Positions 29,807 to 38,537 of a DNA stretch of 47,798 nt are shown piece after piece (within the stretch, counting starts at the first letter, position 1; each line of letters begins with the position of its first letter). The notes under the pieces are model-generated. The model did not search any database and was not told where the DNA came from. It saw nothing but the letters and a program-made list of their open reading frames with translations. This DNA is from JBEIFW01 sp044370695 (lineage in GTDB: Bacteria; Actinomycetota; Acidimicrobiia; Acidimicrobiales; Ilumatobacteraceae). The stretch is taken from NCBI GenBank assembly GCA_044370695.1, contig JBILVB010000008.1:1-47798 (forward strand). The letters are read 5' to 3'. The position numbers were made by a program, and so were the translations under genes.

Positions 29807-30889
29807 GTGCCCGCAGCCATCGACGCCGACAAGCTGAAGCTGTTCTCGTTCCAGGTGTTCACCAAGCTCGAAGGTGCGGTGACCGCCGGGATGATCCACC
29901 TCGGGGACCGGCTCGGGCTGTTCGGCACCATGGCCGACGGCGCGCGGCGCAGCTCGGCCGAGTTGGCCCGCGATGCCGGGCTCGACGAGCGGTGGGTGCG
30001 GGAGTGGCTGCACAACCAGGCGGCGGCCCGGATCGTGTCGTTCGAGGAGACCGCCGAGGGCGAGCGGTTCTGGCTGACCCCCGAGGCGGTGGCGGTGCTG
30101 GCCACCCCGTCGCACCCGGCGTACGGCATGGGCATGTTCCACCGGCTGCCGAACACGATGCAGCTGCTGCGCGACCTGCCCGAGAGCTTCCGGACCGGTG
30201 TCGGCTACGACTACGACGCCCACGGCCCCGAGGGCGCGGCCGGGATCGAGCGCAGCTTCGAGCCCTGGTACCGGAACTTCCTGCTCCCCGTCGGCCTGCC
30301 CGCACTCGACGGGATGGTGGCCCGACTCGAGGCGGGCGCAACGGTCGCCGACGTCGGGTGCGGGGCGGGAGTGGCGATCCGGTTGATGGCCAAGGCGTTC
30401 CCGCACAGCCAGTTCCACGGCTACGACATCTCCGAGCTGGCGCTCGAACGGGCCGAGAGCCGGCGCCAGGAGGACGGCTTGGACAACGCCCATTTCCACA
30501 ACGTGCGGTACCAGCCGTTGCCCGAGGACGGCCGCTTCGACCTGATCACCACCTTCGACTGCATCCACGACATGACGCACCCGCAGGAGATGATGCACGC
30601 CATTCGCAAGGCGATCTCGCCGGAGGGCACGTGGTTGCTGGTGGACATCAAGGCCCAGGACACGTTCGGGCAGAACGTCGAGAAGAACCCGATGGCGTCG
30701 CTCATGTACGGGATCTCGGTGATGTCGTGCATGTCGTCGGCGCTGTCGGAGCCGGGCGGCGCCGGCCTGGGCACGCTCGGGTTGTCCGAGGCGCGGGCGC
30801 GCGAGATGGCCGAGGCCGCCGGGTTCACCCGCTTCCGCAAGCTCGAGGTCGACCACGCCGTGAACAGCTTCTTCGAGGTGCGGCCCTGA
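29807..30889 (+). CDS. SAM-dependent methyltransferase with N-terminal winged-helix dimerisation domain
   Basis: A 360-residue protein. The first 110 residues form a winged helix (ARRSSAELARDAGLDERWVREWLHNQAAARIV), as in O-methyltransferases. The SAM-binding core is VADVGCGAGVAIRLMAKAFPHSQFHGYDIS, followed by FDLITTFDCIHDMTHPQEMMHAIRKAISPEGTWLLVDI. The GTG at 29807 is chosen for the GGGGGAG ribosome site at 29795-29801; ATG at 29774 is the longer alternative. The likely acceptor is a hydroxyl made by the adjacent oxygenase or dehydrogenase, but this is inference. Confidence 0.87.
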   Translation: MPAAIDADKLKLFSFQVFTKLEGAVTAGMIHLGDRLGLFGTMADGARRSSAELARDAGLDERWVREWLHNQAAARIVSFEETAEGERFWLTPEAVAVLATPSHPAYGMGMFHRLPNTMQLLRDLPESFRTGVGYDYDAHGPEGAAGIERSFEPWYRNFLLPVGLPALDGMVARLEAGATVADVGCGAGVAIRLMAKAFPHSQFHGYDISELALERAESRRQEDGLDNAHFHNVRYQPLPEDGRFDLITTFDCIHDMTHPQEMMHAIRKAISPEGTWLLVDIKAQDTFGQNVEKNPMASLMYGISVMSCMSSALSEPGGAGLGTLGLSEARAREMAEAAGFTRFRKLEVDHAVNSFFEVRP

Positions 30890-30924
30890 CCGACGGGGGT
30901 ACCCGAGCGCGTTGACGCAGGGCG

Positions 30925-30938
30925 CGAACGTGTGTTCG
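30925..30938. promoter_or_regulatory. LexA (SOS) box upstream of dnaE2
   Basis: CGAACGTGTGTTCG is an exact match to the actinobacterial and Gram-positive LexA operator CGAAC-N4-GTTCG, flanked by G and A. It lies 10 bp before the ATG of dnaE2, between a TTGACG (30912-30917) and the start. It should keep dnaE2 silent until RecA-stimulated LexA cleavage. Confidence 0.85.
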
Positions 30939-30948
30939 ACTCTCGGGC

Positions 30949-33900
30949 ATGGGTTGGCGCAATCCCCCCGTGCCGTGGGCCGAGCTCGAGGCCCAGTTGT
31001 CGGGTCGGCGGGCCGACGGCCGCGCCCCGGGGTCGCCGTCGTGGAACGCCGGGGGTGACAGCCCGGCGTGGAGCCGCACCCGCCAGCCCTACGAACCGCC
31101 GGCCGACGTCGGTGCCCGTTCGGCGCCGGTGCCCTACGCCGAGCTGCACTGCCATTCGAACTTCAGCTTCCTCGACGGTGCCAGCCACCCCGAGGAACTC
31201 GTCGAGGAAGCGGTCCGCCTCGGCCTCGAGGCTCTCGCCCTCACCGACCACGACGGTTGCTACGGCATCGTCCGCTTCGCCGAGGCGGCCCGGGCGGTCG
31301 GGCTGCCCACGGTGTTCGGGGCCGAGGTGTCGTTGGGGATGCAACGACCACCCCACGGCGAGGCCGATCCGCACGGTCACCACCTGCTGGTGCTGGCCGA
31401 CGGGCCGCACGGGTACGCCCGGCTGTCCACGGCGCTCACCCGGGCCCAGATGGCCGGCGAGAAAGGTGCCCCCCGCTACGACCTCGAACGGCTGGCAGCG
31501 ATCACCACCGGTCACGTGCAGGTGCTCACCGCGTGCCGCAAGGGCACCGTGCCCGCTGCGCTCGTCGCCGAGGGCCCGGCTGCGGCCCGGCGCGAGCTCG
31601 ACCGTCTCGTCGCGCTGTTCGGACGGGACCGGGTGGCCGTCGAGCTGTGGGATCACGGCGACCCGCTCGATTCGGCCCGCAACGACGCGCTCGTCGAGCT
31701 GGCCGCCCGGGTCGACGTGGCCGTCGTCGCCACCGCCAACGCCCACTACGCCACCCCGGCCCGTCGGCCGCTGGCCACGGCGCTCGCAGCGGTGCGGGCC
31801 CGTCGCAGCCTCGACGAGCTCGATCCGTGGCTGCCCGCCGCCGCCGGGGCCCATCTGCGCTCGGGGGCCGAACAGGCCCGCCGCTTCGCCCGGTACCCCG
31901 GTGCGGTGGCCACGGCGGCGGCCCTGGGGCGGGCCCTGGCGTTCGACCTCGCCCTGGTGGCCCCGGGGCTGCCGCCGTTCCCGTGCCCCGACGGGCTGTC
32001 GGAGATGGCCTATCTGCGTCGCCTGGCCGAAGCCGGAGCGGTCCGCCGGTACGGGCCCCGGGGCCGGGGTGACGAGCTGAACCGCCGGGCCTGGGTCACG
32101 ATCGACCACGAGCTCGCCGTCATCGAGGGGCTCGGCTTCCCCGGGTACTTCCTCGTGGTGTGGGACATCGTCGAGTTCTGCCGCCGCAGCGACATCTACT
32201 GCCAGGGGCGAGGGTCGGCGGCGAACTCGGCGGTGTGCTTCGCCCTCGGGGTCACCAAGGCCGACGCCGTGTCGCTCGGGCTGCTGTTCGAACGGTTCCT
32301 GTCCCCCGAGCGCGACGGCCCGCCCGACATCGACCTCGACATCGAGTCCGACCGGCGGGAGGAGGTGATCCAGTACGTGTACGCCCGCTACGGGCGCGAC
32401 CACACGGCCCAGGTGGCCAACGTGATCACCTACCGGGCTCGCTCGTCGGTGCGCGACATGGCCAAGGCGCTCGGGTACGCCACCGGTCAGCAGGACGCCT
32501 GGTCCCGCCAGGTCGACGCCTGGGGCCGGGTGGAGGCCACCGCCGCCCAGGCCGATCACGACATCCCCGCCCCCGTGCTCGATCTCGCCCGGCAGGTGGA
32601 GGACTTCCCCCGCCACCTCGGCATCCACTCCGGCGGCATGGTGATCTGCGACCGGCCCGTCATCGAGGTGTGCCCGGTCGAGTGGGCCCGCATGGAGCAC
32701 CGCTCCGTGCTGCAGTGGGACAAGGACGACTGCGCGGCGGTCGGGCTCGTCAAGTTCGATCTGCTCGGCCTGGGGATGCTGTCGGCGTTGCACTACGCGG
32801 TCGACCTGATCGCCGAGCACCGGGGTTACCGGCTCGACCTGGCCGGCCTCCCGCAGGAGGACGCGGTCTACGACATGATCTGCGCCGCGGACACCGTCGG
32901 GGTGTTCCAGATCGAGAGCCGGGCCCAGATGGCCACGCTGCCCCGGCTGAAACCCCGCACCTTCTACGACCTCGTCGTCGAGGTGGCGCTCATCCGCCCG
33001 GGGCCGATCCAGGGCGGATCGGTCCACCCGTACATCCGGCGCCGCAACGGCCTGGAGCCGGTCACGTATCTGCACCCGTTGCTGGAGAACAGCTTGGCCA
33101 AGACCCTGGGCATCCCGCTGTTCCAGGAGCAGCTCATGCAGATGGCGATCGACGTCGCCGGGTTCACCCCGGCCGAAGCCGACCAGTTGCGCCAGGCGAT
33201 GGGCTCGAAGCGGTCACGGGCCAAGATGGAGCGCCTGCGGGCCCGGCTGTTCGAGGGCATGGCCGAGCGGGGGATCACCGGGGAGGTGGCCGAGGAGATC
33301 TTCCACAAGATGGCCGCGTTCGCCAACTACGGCTTCCCGGAGAGCCATTCGGTGAGCTTCGCCTACCTGGTCTACGCGTCGTCGTGGATCAAGCTCCACG
33401 AGCCGGCGGCGTTCTGCGCTGCGTTGCTCAACGCCCAGCCGATGGGGTTCTACTCGCCGCAGTCGCTCGTGCTCGATGCCCGCCGCCACGGGGTCGTGGT
33501 CCACACCCCCGATCTCGACGCCTCGGCTGCGACGGCCACGTTGGAGCCGTGCGAGGCGAGCCACCACGGGCAGGCCGTGCGGCTCGGGATCGGCTCGGTA
33601 CGCACGATCGGCGCCGGCCTGGCCGAGACGGTCGCCGCCGGTCGCCCGTATGCCGATCTCGAGGATCTGGTGCGCCGGGTGCCGGCGCTCACGCTCACCA
33701 ACCTCGAGGCGCTGGCCACCGCCGGCGCCTTCGGCTGCTTCGGTCTCGAGCGTCGCGAGGCGCTGTGGGCGGTCGGTGCCGTGCACCAGGCCCGCCCCGG
33801 TCGCCTGAGCGGCATCGTCACCGGGGCCGTGGCGCCGACGCTGCCGGGGATGAGCGACCAGGAGGAGGCGGTGGCCGATCTGTGGGCCACCGGGGTCGCC

Positions 33901-34263
33901 CCCGACGGCCATCCCACCCGGTTCGCTCGGAGGGCCCTGGACCGTATGGGTGCCGTGCCGGCGGCGGGCCTGCGCCGGCGCGACCACGGGACCAAGGTGG
34001 TGGTGGGCGGGGTGGTCACGCACCGGCAGCGTCCGGCGACGGCCGGGGGCACGACGTTCCTCAACCTGGAGGACGAGACGGGCCTGATCAACGTGATCTG
34101 CTCGAAAGGGTGCTGGACCCGGTTCCGTTCGGTGGCTCGGGGGGCGCCGGCGCTGGTGGTGCGCGGTCGGCTCGAGGTGGTCGAGGGCGTGGTCAACGTG
34201 ATCGCCGAGCACCTGGCACCGCTGCCGCTCGCTGCGTCCACCCCGAGCCGCGATTTCCGCTGA
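30949..34263 (+). CDS. dnaE2: Error-prone DNA polymerase III alpha, DnaE2/ImuC
   Basis: A 1104-residue C-family polymerase of DnaE2 length. Parts: an N-terminal extension, a PHP domain starting at AELHCHSNFSFLDGAS (64-79), a palm with the catalytic carboxylates D460-I-D462 in PDIDLDIES, the helix-hairpin-helix and beta-binding region, and a C-terminal OB fold (TKVVVGGVVTHRQRPATAGGTTFLNLEDETG). DnaE2 performs damage-induced translesion synthesis and mutagenesis. The LexA box in front and the actinobacterial DnaE2 form both support this. Its usual partners imuA' and imuB are not next to it and must be elsewhere if present. Converges with the superoxide dismutase gene. Confidence 0.93.
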   Translation: MGWRNPPVPWAELEAQLSGRRADGRAPGSPSWNAGGDSPAWSRTRQPYEPPADVGARSAPVPYAELHCHSNFSFLDGASHPEELVEEAVRLGLEALALTDHDGCYGIVRFAEAARAVGLPTVFGAEVSLGMQRPPHGEADPHGHHLLVLADGPHGYARLSTALTRAQMAGEKGAPRYDLERLAAITTGHVQVLTACRKGTVPAALVAEGPAAARRELDRLVALFGRDRVAVELWDHGDPLDSARNDALVELAARVDVAVVATANAHYATPARRPLATALAAVRARRSLDELDPWLPAAAGAHLRSGAEQARRFARYPGAVATAAALGRALAFDLALVAPGLPPFPCPDGLSEMAYLRRLAEAGAVRRYGPRGRGDELNRRAWVTIDHELAVIEGLGFPGYFLVVWDIVEFCRRSDIYCQGRGSAANSAVCFALGVTKADAVSLGLLFERFLSPERDGPPDIDLDIESDRREEVIQYVYARYGRDHTAQVANVITYRARSSVRDMAKALGYATGQQDAWSRQVDAWGRVEATAAQADHDIPAPVLDLARQVEDFPRHLGIHSGGMVICDRPVIEVCPVEWARMEHRSVLQWDKDDCAAVGLVKFDLLGLGMLSALHYAVDLIAEHRGYRLDLAGLPQEDAVYDMICAADTVGVFQIESRAQMATLPRLKPRTFYDLVVEVALIRPGPIQGGSVHPYIRRRNGLEPVTYLHPLLENSLAKTLGIPLFQEQLMQMAIDVAGFTPAEADQLRQAMGSKRSRAKMERLRARLFEGMAERGITGEVAEEIFHKMAAFANYGFPESHSVSFAYLVYASSWIKLHEPAAFCAALLNAQPMGFYSPQSLVLDARRHGVVVHTPDLDASAATATLEPCEASHHGQAVRLGIGSVRTIGAGLAETVAAGRPYADLEDLVRRVPALTLTNLEALATAGAFGCFGLERREALWAVGAVHQARPGRLSGIVTGAVAPTLPGMSDQEEAVADLWATGVAPDGHPTRFARRALDRMGAVPAAGLRRRDHGTKVVVGGVVTHRQRPATAGGTTFLNLEDETGLINVICSKGCWTRFRSVARGAPALVVRGRLEVVEGVVNVIAEHLAPLPLAASTPSRDFR

Positions 34264-34279
34264 TCGCCGCGGCCGGCGC

Positions 34280-34894
34280 TCAGGCCGTTCGAACGCCTCG
34301 GGCGTCGGCGAAGCGGCGGGCCACGTCAGCCCAGTGCACGACGTTCCAGATCGCCCCGACGTAGTCGGCCCGTCGGTTCTCGTACTGCAGGTAGTAGGCG
34401 TGCTCCCAGGCGTCGACGGCGAGCAGCGGGACCGCCCCCGGCACGGTCGAGACGTGATGGACCTCGACCTGCTCCACCACGAGACGTCCACCGAGCGGGT
34501 CGTAGGACAGCACGCCCCAGCCCGACCCCTGGACGGTGGTCGTCACCTGGGTGAACTGCGCCCGGAAGGCGTCGACGGAACCGAAGGCGTCCTCGAGCGC
34601 GGCGCGCAGCTCGCCGTCGGGTGCACCACCGCCGTCGGGTGACAGGTTGGCCCAGTACAGCGAGTGCAGCACGTGACCGCCGAGGTTGAACGCCAGGGTC
34701 TTCTCGAGCCCGACGATGGCGTCCCAACGGCCCTCGGCCCGAGCCTGCTCGAGCTTGTCGAGCGTGGCGTTGGCGCCGGCGACGTAGGCCGCGTGGTGCT
34801 TGCCGTGGTGCAGTTCGACGATGCGGGCCGACAGGTGGGGCTCGAGTGCCCCGGGGTCGTAGGCCAGATCGGGCAGGGTGTACACGCCGGACAT
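34280..34894 (-). CDS. Superoxide dismutase [Fe/Mn]
   Basis: A 204-residue superoxide dismutase, normal length. Metal ligands by alignment are H29 (ELHHGKHHAAYV), H77 (HSLYW), D161 and H165 (DAWEHAYYLQY). The YTLPDLxYDPGALEPH start and terminal WNVVHWADV are family hallmarks. Whether iron or manganese is used cannot be decided from these. It is cytoplasmic, with no signal peptide, as is common for actinobacterial enzymes. ATG at 34894 lies 6 nt after a TACCGT box. Converges with dnaE2. Confidence 0.95.
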   Translation of the reverse strand: MSGVYTLPDLAYDPGALEPHLSARIVELHHGKHHAAYVAGANATLDKLEQARAEGRWDAIVGLEKTLAFNLGGHVLHSLYWANLSPDGGGAPDGELRAALEDAFGSVDAFRAQFTQVTTTVQGSGWGVLSYDPLGGRLVVEQVEVHHVSTVPGAVPLLAVDAWEHAYYLQYENRRADYVGAIWNVVHWADVARRFADARGVRTA

Positions 34895-34900
34895 GGCTCG

Positions 34901-34906
34901 ACGGTA
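34901..34906 (-). promoter_or_regulatory. Candidate -10 box for leaderless superoxide dismutase gene
   Basis: TACCGT on the minus strand, 6 nt upstream of the ATG at 34894. Confidence 0.45.
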
Positions 34907-34946
34907 CCGACGACGGTCGGCGCCGCCACCCTGACCTTCGACCGTT

Positions 34947-34976
34947 CGGCCGGTGTCCGGCCGGTGTCCGGCCGGG
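34947..34976. repeat. 11-bp tandem repeat in the sod-xylB intergenic region
   Basis: CGGCCGGTGTC occurs twice in a row (34947-34957, 34958-34968) and starts a third time (CGGCCGGG at 34969). It lies in the 123-bp divergent region and has no clear function. Confidence 0.6.
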
Positions 34977-35017
34977 CGGGGCGGACGGCGGGGGGTGGGT
35001 GGTGCAAGGCTGCGGGC

Positions 35018-36424
35018 ATGCCGTTGGTCGCCGGGGTCGACTCCTCCACGCAGTCCACCAAGGTCGAGATCCGCGACGCGGACACCGGCGCGCTCGTGGC
35101 CCGGGGCTCGGCCCCGCACCCGCCGACGACACCGCCCCGCAGCGAGCAGGACCCGGCGGCGTGGTGGGCGGCGTTCGAGACGGCGTGGACGCAGGCCGGT
35201 GCGCCGCAGGCAGCGGCAGTTGCCGTCGCCGGCCAGCAGCACGGGATGGTCGCGCTCGACGCCGCCGGCGCAGTGATCCGCCCGGCCAAGCTGTGGAACG
35301 ACACCGAGACCGCCCCCGACGCCGGGTGGTTGCTCAAGCAACGACCGGCCGCCGAGTGGGCCGGGGCGTGCGGGAGTGTGCCGGTGGCGGCGTTCACGAT
35401 CGCCAAGCTGTCGTGGTTGCACCGCAGCGAGCCCGACGCCTGGGCCCGACTCGCCCACGTCGTCCTGCCCCACGACTGGTTCAACTTCCGCCTGACCGGC
35501 CGGCTCGCCACCGACCGGGGGGACGCGTCGGGGACCGGCTACTGGTCTCCGGCCGCGGGCACGTACCGCTGGGACCTCCTCGCCGTCATCGACCGGGACC
35601 GGGACTGGGCCGGTGTGGTGCCCGAGGTGCTGGGCCCGCTCGACGTCGTCGGGCAGTGGCGCGGCGCTCTCGTCGCGCCGGGCACGGGCGACAATATGGG
35701 TGCGGCGCTCGGCATGGGGTTGCGTCCCGGTGACGTGGCCGTCTCGGCCGGCACGTCGGGCACCGTGTACACCGTGGCCGACCGGCCCACGGCCGACGCC
35801 ACCGGTGCAGTCGCCGGCTTCGCCGACGCCACCGGCCGCTACCTCCCGCTCGTGTGCACCCTGAACGCGACCAAGGCCACCGACGCCGTGGCCCGCCTGC
35901 TCGGCGTCGACCACCACGGGTTCGACGCCCTCGCGCTCGGCGCGGACCCGGGATCGGGCGGGGTCGTCGTGCTGCCGTACCTCGACGGCGAGCGCACCCC
36001 GAACCGGCCCCGGGCGACGGGGGTCGTGGCCGGCCTGCGCTCGGACGTCAGCCGTGAAACCCTGGCCCGGGCCGCGGTCGAAGGGGTGGTGTGCGGGTTG
36101 CTCGACGGACTCGACGCGCTCGGTGCCGTCGCCCCCGTCGACGCCGGCGTGCTGCACCTCGTCGGCGGCGGGTCGCGTTCGGCCGCCTACCGCCAGGTGC
36201 TCGCCGATCTCGCCGGCCGCGCCGTCGTCGTCCCCGACGGCGACGAGCACGTCGCGCGCGGCGCCTGCGTGCAGGCTGCCGCCGTCCTCCACGGCCGTCC
36301 GCCGGCCGAGGTCGCCGCCGCATGGGCGCCGGCGCCGGTGTCGGTCACCGAACCGGGTGCCGGAGCGGCCGGGGCCGCCGAGGTGCGGGCCGCCTACGCC
36401 GCACGCCGCGACCGCGAGGCCTGA
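35018..36424 (+). CDS. xylB: Xylulokinase-like FGGY carbohydrate kinase
   Basis: A 468-residue FGGY kinase. VAGVDSSTQSTKVEIRD is the first phosphate loop, VAVAGQQHGMVALD the xylulokinase sugar-site signature, LWNDTET follows, and VSAGTSGTVYTV and LVGGGSRSAAYRQVLADL the ATP lobe. The size and the AGQQHGM motif favour D-xylulose over glycerol. It phosphorylates the sugar on C5 for the pentose phosphate pathway. No xylose isomerase, regulator or transporter is adjacent, so the real sugar could differ. ATG at 35018 follows an AAGGCT hexamer by 6 nt. Confidence 0.88.
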   Translation: MPLVAGVDSSTQSTKVEIRDADTGALVARGSAPHPPTTPPRSEQDPAAWWAAFETAWTQAGAPQAAAVAVAGQQHGMVALDAAGAVIRPAKLWNDTETAPDAGWLLKQRPAAEWAGACGSVPVAAFTIAKLSWLHRSEPDAWARLAHVVLPHDWFNFRLTGRLATDRGDASGTGYWSPAAGTYRWDLLAVIDRDRDWAGVVPEVLGPLDVVGQWRGALVAPGTGDNMGAALGMGLRPGDVAVSAGTSGTVYTVADRPTADATGAVAGFADATGRYLPLVCTLNATKATDAVARLLGVDHHGFDALALGADPGSGGVVVLPYLDGERTPNRPRATGVVAGLRSDVSRETLARAAVEGVVCGLLDGLDALGAVAPVDAGVLHLVGGGSRSAAYRQVLADLAGRAVVVPDGDEHVARGACVQAAAVLHGRPPAEVAAAWAPAPVSVTEPGAGAAGAAEVRAAYAARRDREA

Positions 36425-36437
36425 GAGCGTCACGCCG

Positions 36438-37013
36438 GTGTCGCCCGATGACCCGTTCGCCCCGTTCGGCCTGACCGCCGCTGCATCGCTCGACGACCTG
36501 CGCGCCGCCCGTCGGCGTCTGGCCAAGGAGCTCCACCCGGACCGCGGCGGTGACGAGGCCCGCATGCAGGAGCTCAACCAAGCCTTCGATCTGGCCGTGA
36601 AGGCGAAGCTGCGGCCACCGGAGCCGACGGTGCCGGCTGCGCCGCGCCGCGATCCCGAGCGGATGCGGCGCATGCGCCGATGGGTCGACCACGACCACCC
36701 GTCGTTCTCGATCGACGCCCTGCCGGCCGAGGCGTTCGAGGCGTTGCTCGTCGCCACCTCCTGGCTGGGCGAGGTGCTCGTCGACGACCCGCCCTACGTG
36801 CTCGAGGTCCACCTCCACGATCCCGGGCCGTGCTGGTGCCGCATCGAGCTCTACCCGGAGGCCGGGGCGAGCATGGTGAACCTCACCGTCGTCGGCTCCG
36901 GCCACGTCGGCCCACCCACGGCCGAGGAGGTGCGCGACGCCTACGTCGCCGCGCTCAACCAGCTCGGCAGCTGGGACCCGTTCGGCGGCGGCGACGGGGG
37001 CGGCGAACCGTGA
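36438..37013 (+). CDS. J-domain protein with unknown C-terminal domain
   Basis: A 191-residue protein. Residues 6-55 form a J-domain: helix II LRAARRRLAKELH, the H33-P-D35 tripeptide, DRGGDEARMQELNQAFD, with the J-domain placed at the very N-terminus. The rest is an alpha/beta region (LEVHLHDPGPCWCRIELYPEAG, MVNLTVVGSGHVGPPTAEEVRDAYVAALNQLG) that I do not recognise. It lacks the Gly/Phe and zinc-finger regions of DnaJ. It would stimulate an Hsp70 and deliver a specific client. Its TGA overlaps the GTG of the photolyase gene (GTGA), so they are co-translated. It starts 13 bp after xylB. Confidence 0.8.
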   Translation: MSPDDPFAPFGLTAAASLDDLRAARRRLAKELHPDRGGDEARMQELNQAFDLAVKAKLRPPEPTVPAAPRRDPERMRRMRRWVDHDHPSFSIDALPAEAFEALLVATSWLGEVLVDDPPYVLEVHLHDPGPCWCRIELYPEAGASMVNLTVVGSGHVGPPTAEEVRDAYVAALNQLGSWDPFGGGDGGGEP

Positions 37014-38524
37014 CCGCCCTCGACACCGTGTGGGTGTTCGGCGATCAGCTCAACCGGGGCATCGGCGCGCTCGCCACCGCCCGGCCCGATCGCGACCGGA
37101 TCCTGCTCGTCGAGTCCACCGGGCACTGCGCGTCGCGGCCGTTCCACCGCCAGCGGCTCCACCTGGTGCTCGCCGGGATGCGCCGCCTCGGCGCCGAGCT
37201 GGCGGCCGAAGGCTTCGCCGTGGATCACCGTCGGGCACCGTCGCTCGCCGCCGGACTCGCCGCCCACCGGGCCCAGTTCCGACCGGGCGCAGTCCGGGCC
37301 ACCGAGCCGCTGTCGTACGGCCTCGACGCGTTCTGCCGCAACGCCGACGTGGCCCTGGTGCGGTCGGATCAGTTCCTGTGCCACCGCGACGAGTTCGCGT
37401 CGTGGGCCCGGGGCCGCAACCGGTTGCTGCTCGAGGACTTCTACCGCTGGCAACGCCGCACCCACGGCTATCTGATGGACGGCGACGAACCGGTCGGTGG
37501 CCGCTGGAACCTCGACGCCGACAACCGGGAACGACCGCCCAAGGACCGCCGGGACTGGCCCGCCCTGCCGGCCGACCCGCTCGACGACGTGGACCGGGCC
37601 GTGCTGGCCGACCTGCCCCCGAGCGCGGTCGGGGCCGACCCGCAGGGCTGGTGGGCGACCACCCGAGTCGGGGCGCTCGAGCGCCTCGAGCGGTTCGTGG
37701 CCGAGGTCCTTCCCGGGTTCGGGCCGTACGAGGACGCCATGCTGCGCACGGACCGCAACGGGGCCAACGCCTGGCGGTTGGCGCACAGCGGCTTGAGCCA
37801 CGCCCTCAACGTCGGCCTGCTGTTGCCCGGCGAGGTGTGCGACGCCGTCGAGGCGGCGTACCGGGCCGGGCGGGTGCCGCTTGCGTCGGCCGAGGGGTTC
37901 GTGCGCCAGGTGCTCGGGTGGCGGGAGTATGTGTGGGGCGTCTACTGGCTGCGGATGCCGGGCTACGTCGAGGTGAATCACCTCGACGCCCGCCGCCCGC
38001 TGCCGCCGGCGTTCACCGGTGCCGCGCCGACCGCCATGCGCTGCGTGGCCGAGGCCGTGGAGGGGATCCACGAGCGGGCGTGGCTCCACCACATCCAACG
38101 CCTCGTCGTGCTGGCCAACCTCGGGACCACGGCCGGGGTGGAGCCGATGGCGCTCGCTCGGTGGATGGCCGAGTCCTTCGTCGACGGGGCGGAGTGGGTG
38201 ATGTTGCCCAACGTGCTCGGGATGGGCACCTTCGCCGACGGTGGGTCGATGTCGACCAAGCCGTACGCCACCGGCGGCGCCTACCTGAAGCGGATGAGCG
38301 ACTACTGCTCGGGATGCCGGTTCGACCCGGCCAAGCGCACCGGCCCCGACGCGTGCCCGTTCACGACGCTCTACTGGGACTTCCTCGACCGCAACCGTTC
38401 CCGGTTGCGGGGCAACCACCGCCTGGCCCAGCCGTACGCCAACCTCGACCGTCTCGGCGACCTCGACGCCGTGCGGGCCCGGGCCGCCGAGGTGCTCGAG
38501 ATGCTCGACGCCGGCCGTCTGTAG
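37010..38524 (+). CDS. Iron-sulfur bacterial cryptochrome/(6-4) photolyase (PhrB type)
   Basis: A 504-residue DPRP/FeS-BCP family photolyase. Four cysteines, C345, C433, C436 (YCSGC) and C449 (DACPF), match one-for-one, with a constant offset of five, the [4Fe-4S] ligands C350/C438/C441/C454 of Agrobacterium PhrB. The N-terminal Rossmann-like part begins DTVWVFGDQLN, and GWREYVWGVYW with the segment NHLDARRPLP lies in the FAD domain. The enzyme should repair (6-4) photoproducts with light, or act as a light sensor. Family members carry FAD and 6,7-dimethyl-8-ribityllumazine. Translational overlap with the J-domain protein is unusual. The function is inferred from family. Confidence 0.93.
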   Translation: MTALDTVWVFGDQLNRGIGALATARPDRDRILLVESTGHCASRPFHRQRLHLVLAGMRRLGAELAAEGFAVDHRRAPSLAAGLAAHRAQFRPGAVRATEPLSYGLDAFCRNADVALVRSDQFLCHRDEFASWARGRNRLLLEDFYRWQRRTHGYLMDGDEPVGGRWNLDADNRERPPKDRRDWPALPADPLDDVDRAVLADLPPSAVGADPQGWWATTRVGALERLERFVAEVLPGFGPYEDAMLRTDRNGANAWRLAHSGLSHALNVGLLLPGEVCDAVEAAYRAGRVPLASAEGFVRQVLGWREYVWGVYWLRMPGYVEVNHLDARRPLPPAFTGAAPTAMRCVAEAVEGIHERAWLHHIQRLVVLANLGTTAGVEPMALARWMAESFVDGAEWVMLPNVLGMGTFADGGSMSTKPYATGGAYLKRMSDYCSGCRFDPAKRTGPDACPFTTLYWDFLDRNRSRLRGNHRLAQPYANLDRLGDLDAVRARAAEVLEMLDAGRL

Positions 38525-38537
38525 CACGATCGGCGCC

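Noticed and set aside
30421..33075. An 884-codon leftward frame opposite the methyltransferase and dnaE2
   Set aside because: Antisense to catalytic regions of dnaE2; translation looks like composition-driven noise.
34947..34976. 11-bp tandem repeat as a regulator-binding iteron
   Set aside because: Only two full copies of a GC-rich unit with no spacing to known promoters; likely slippage.
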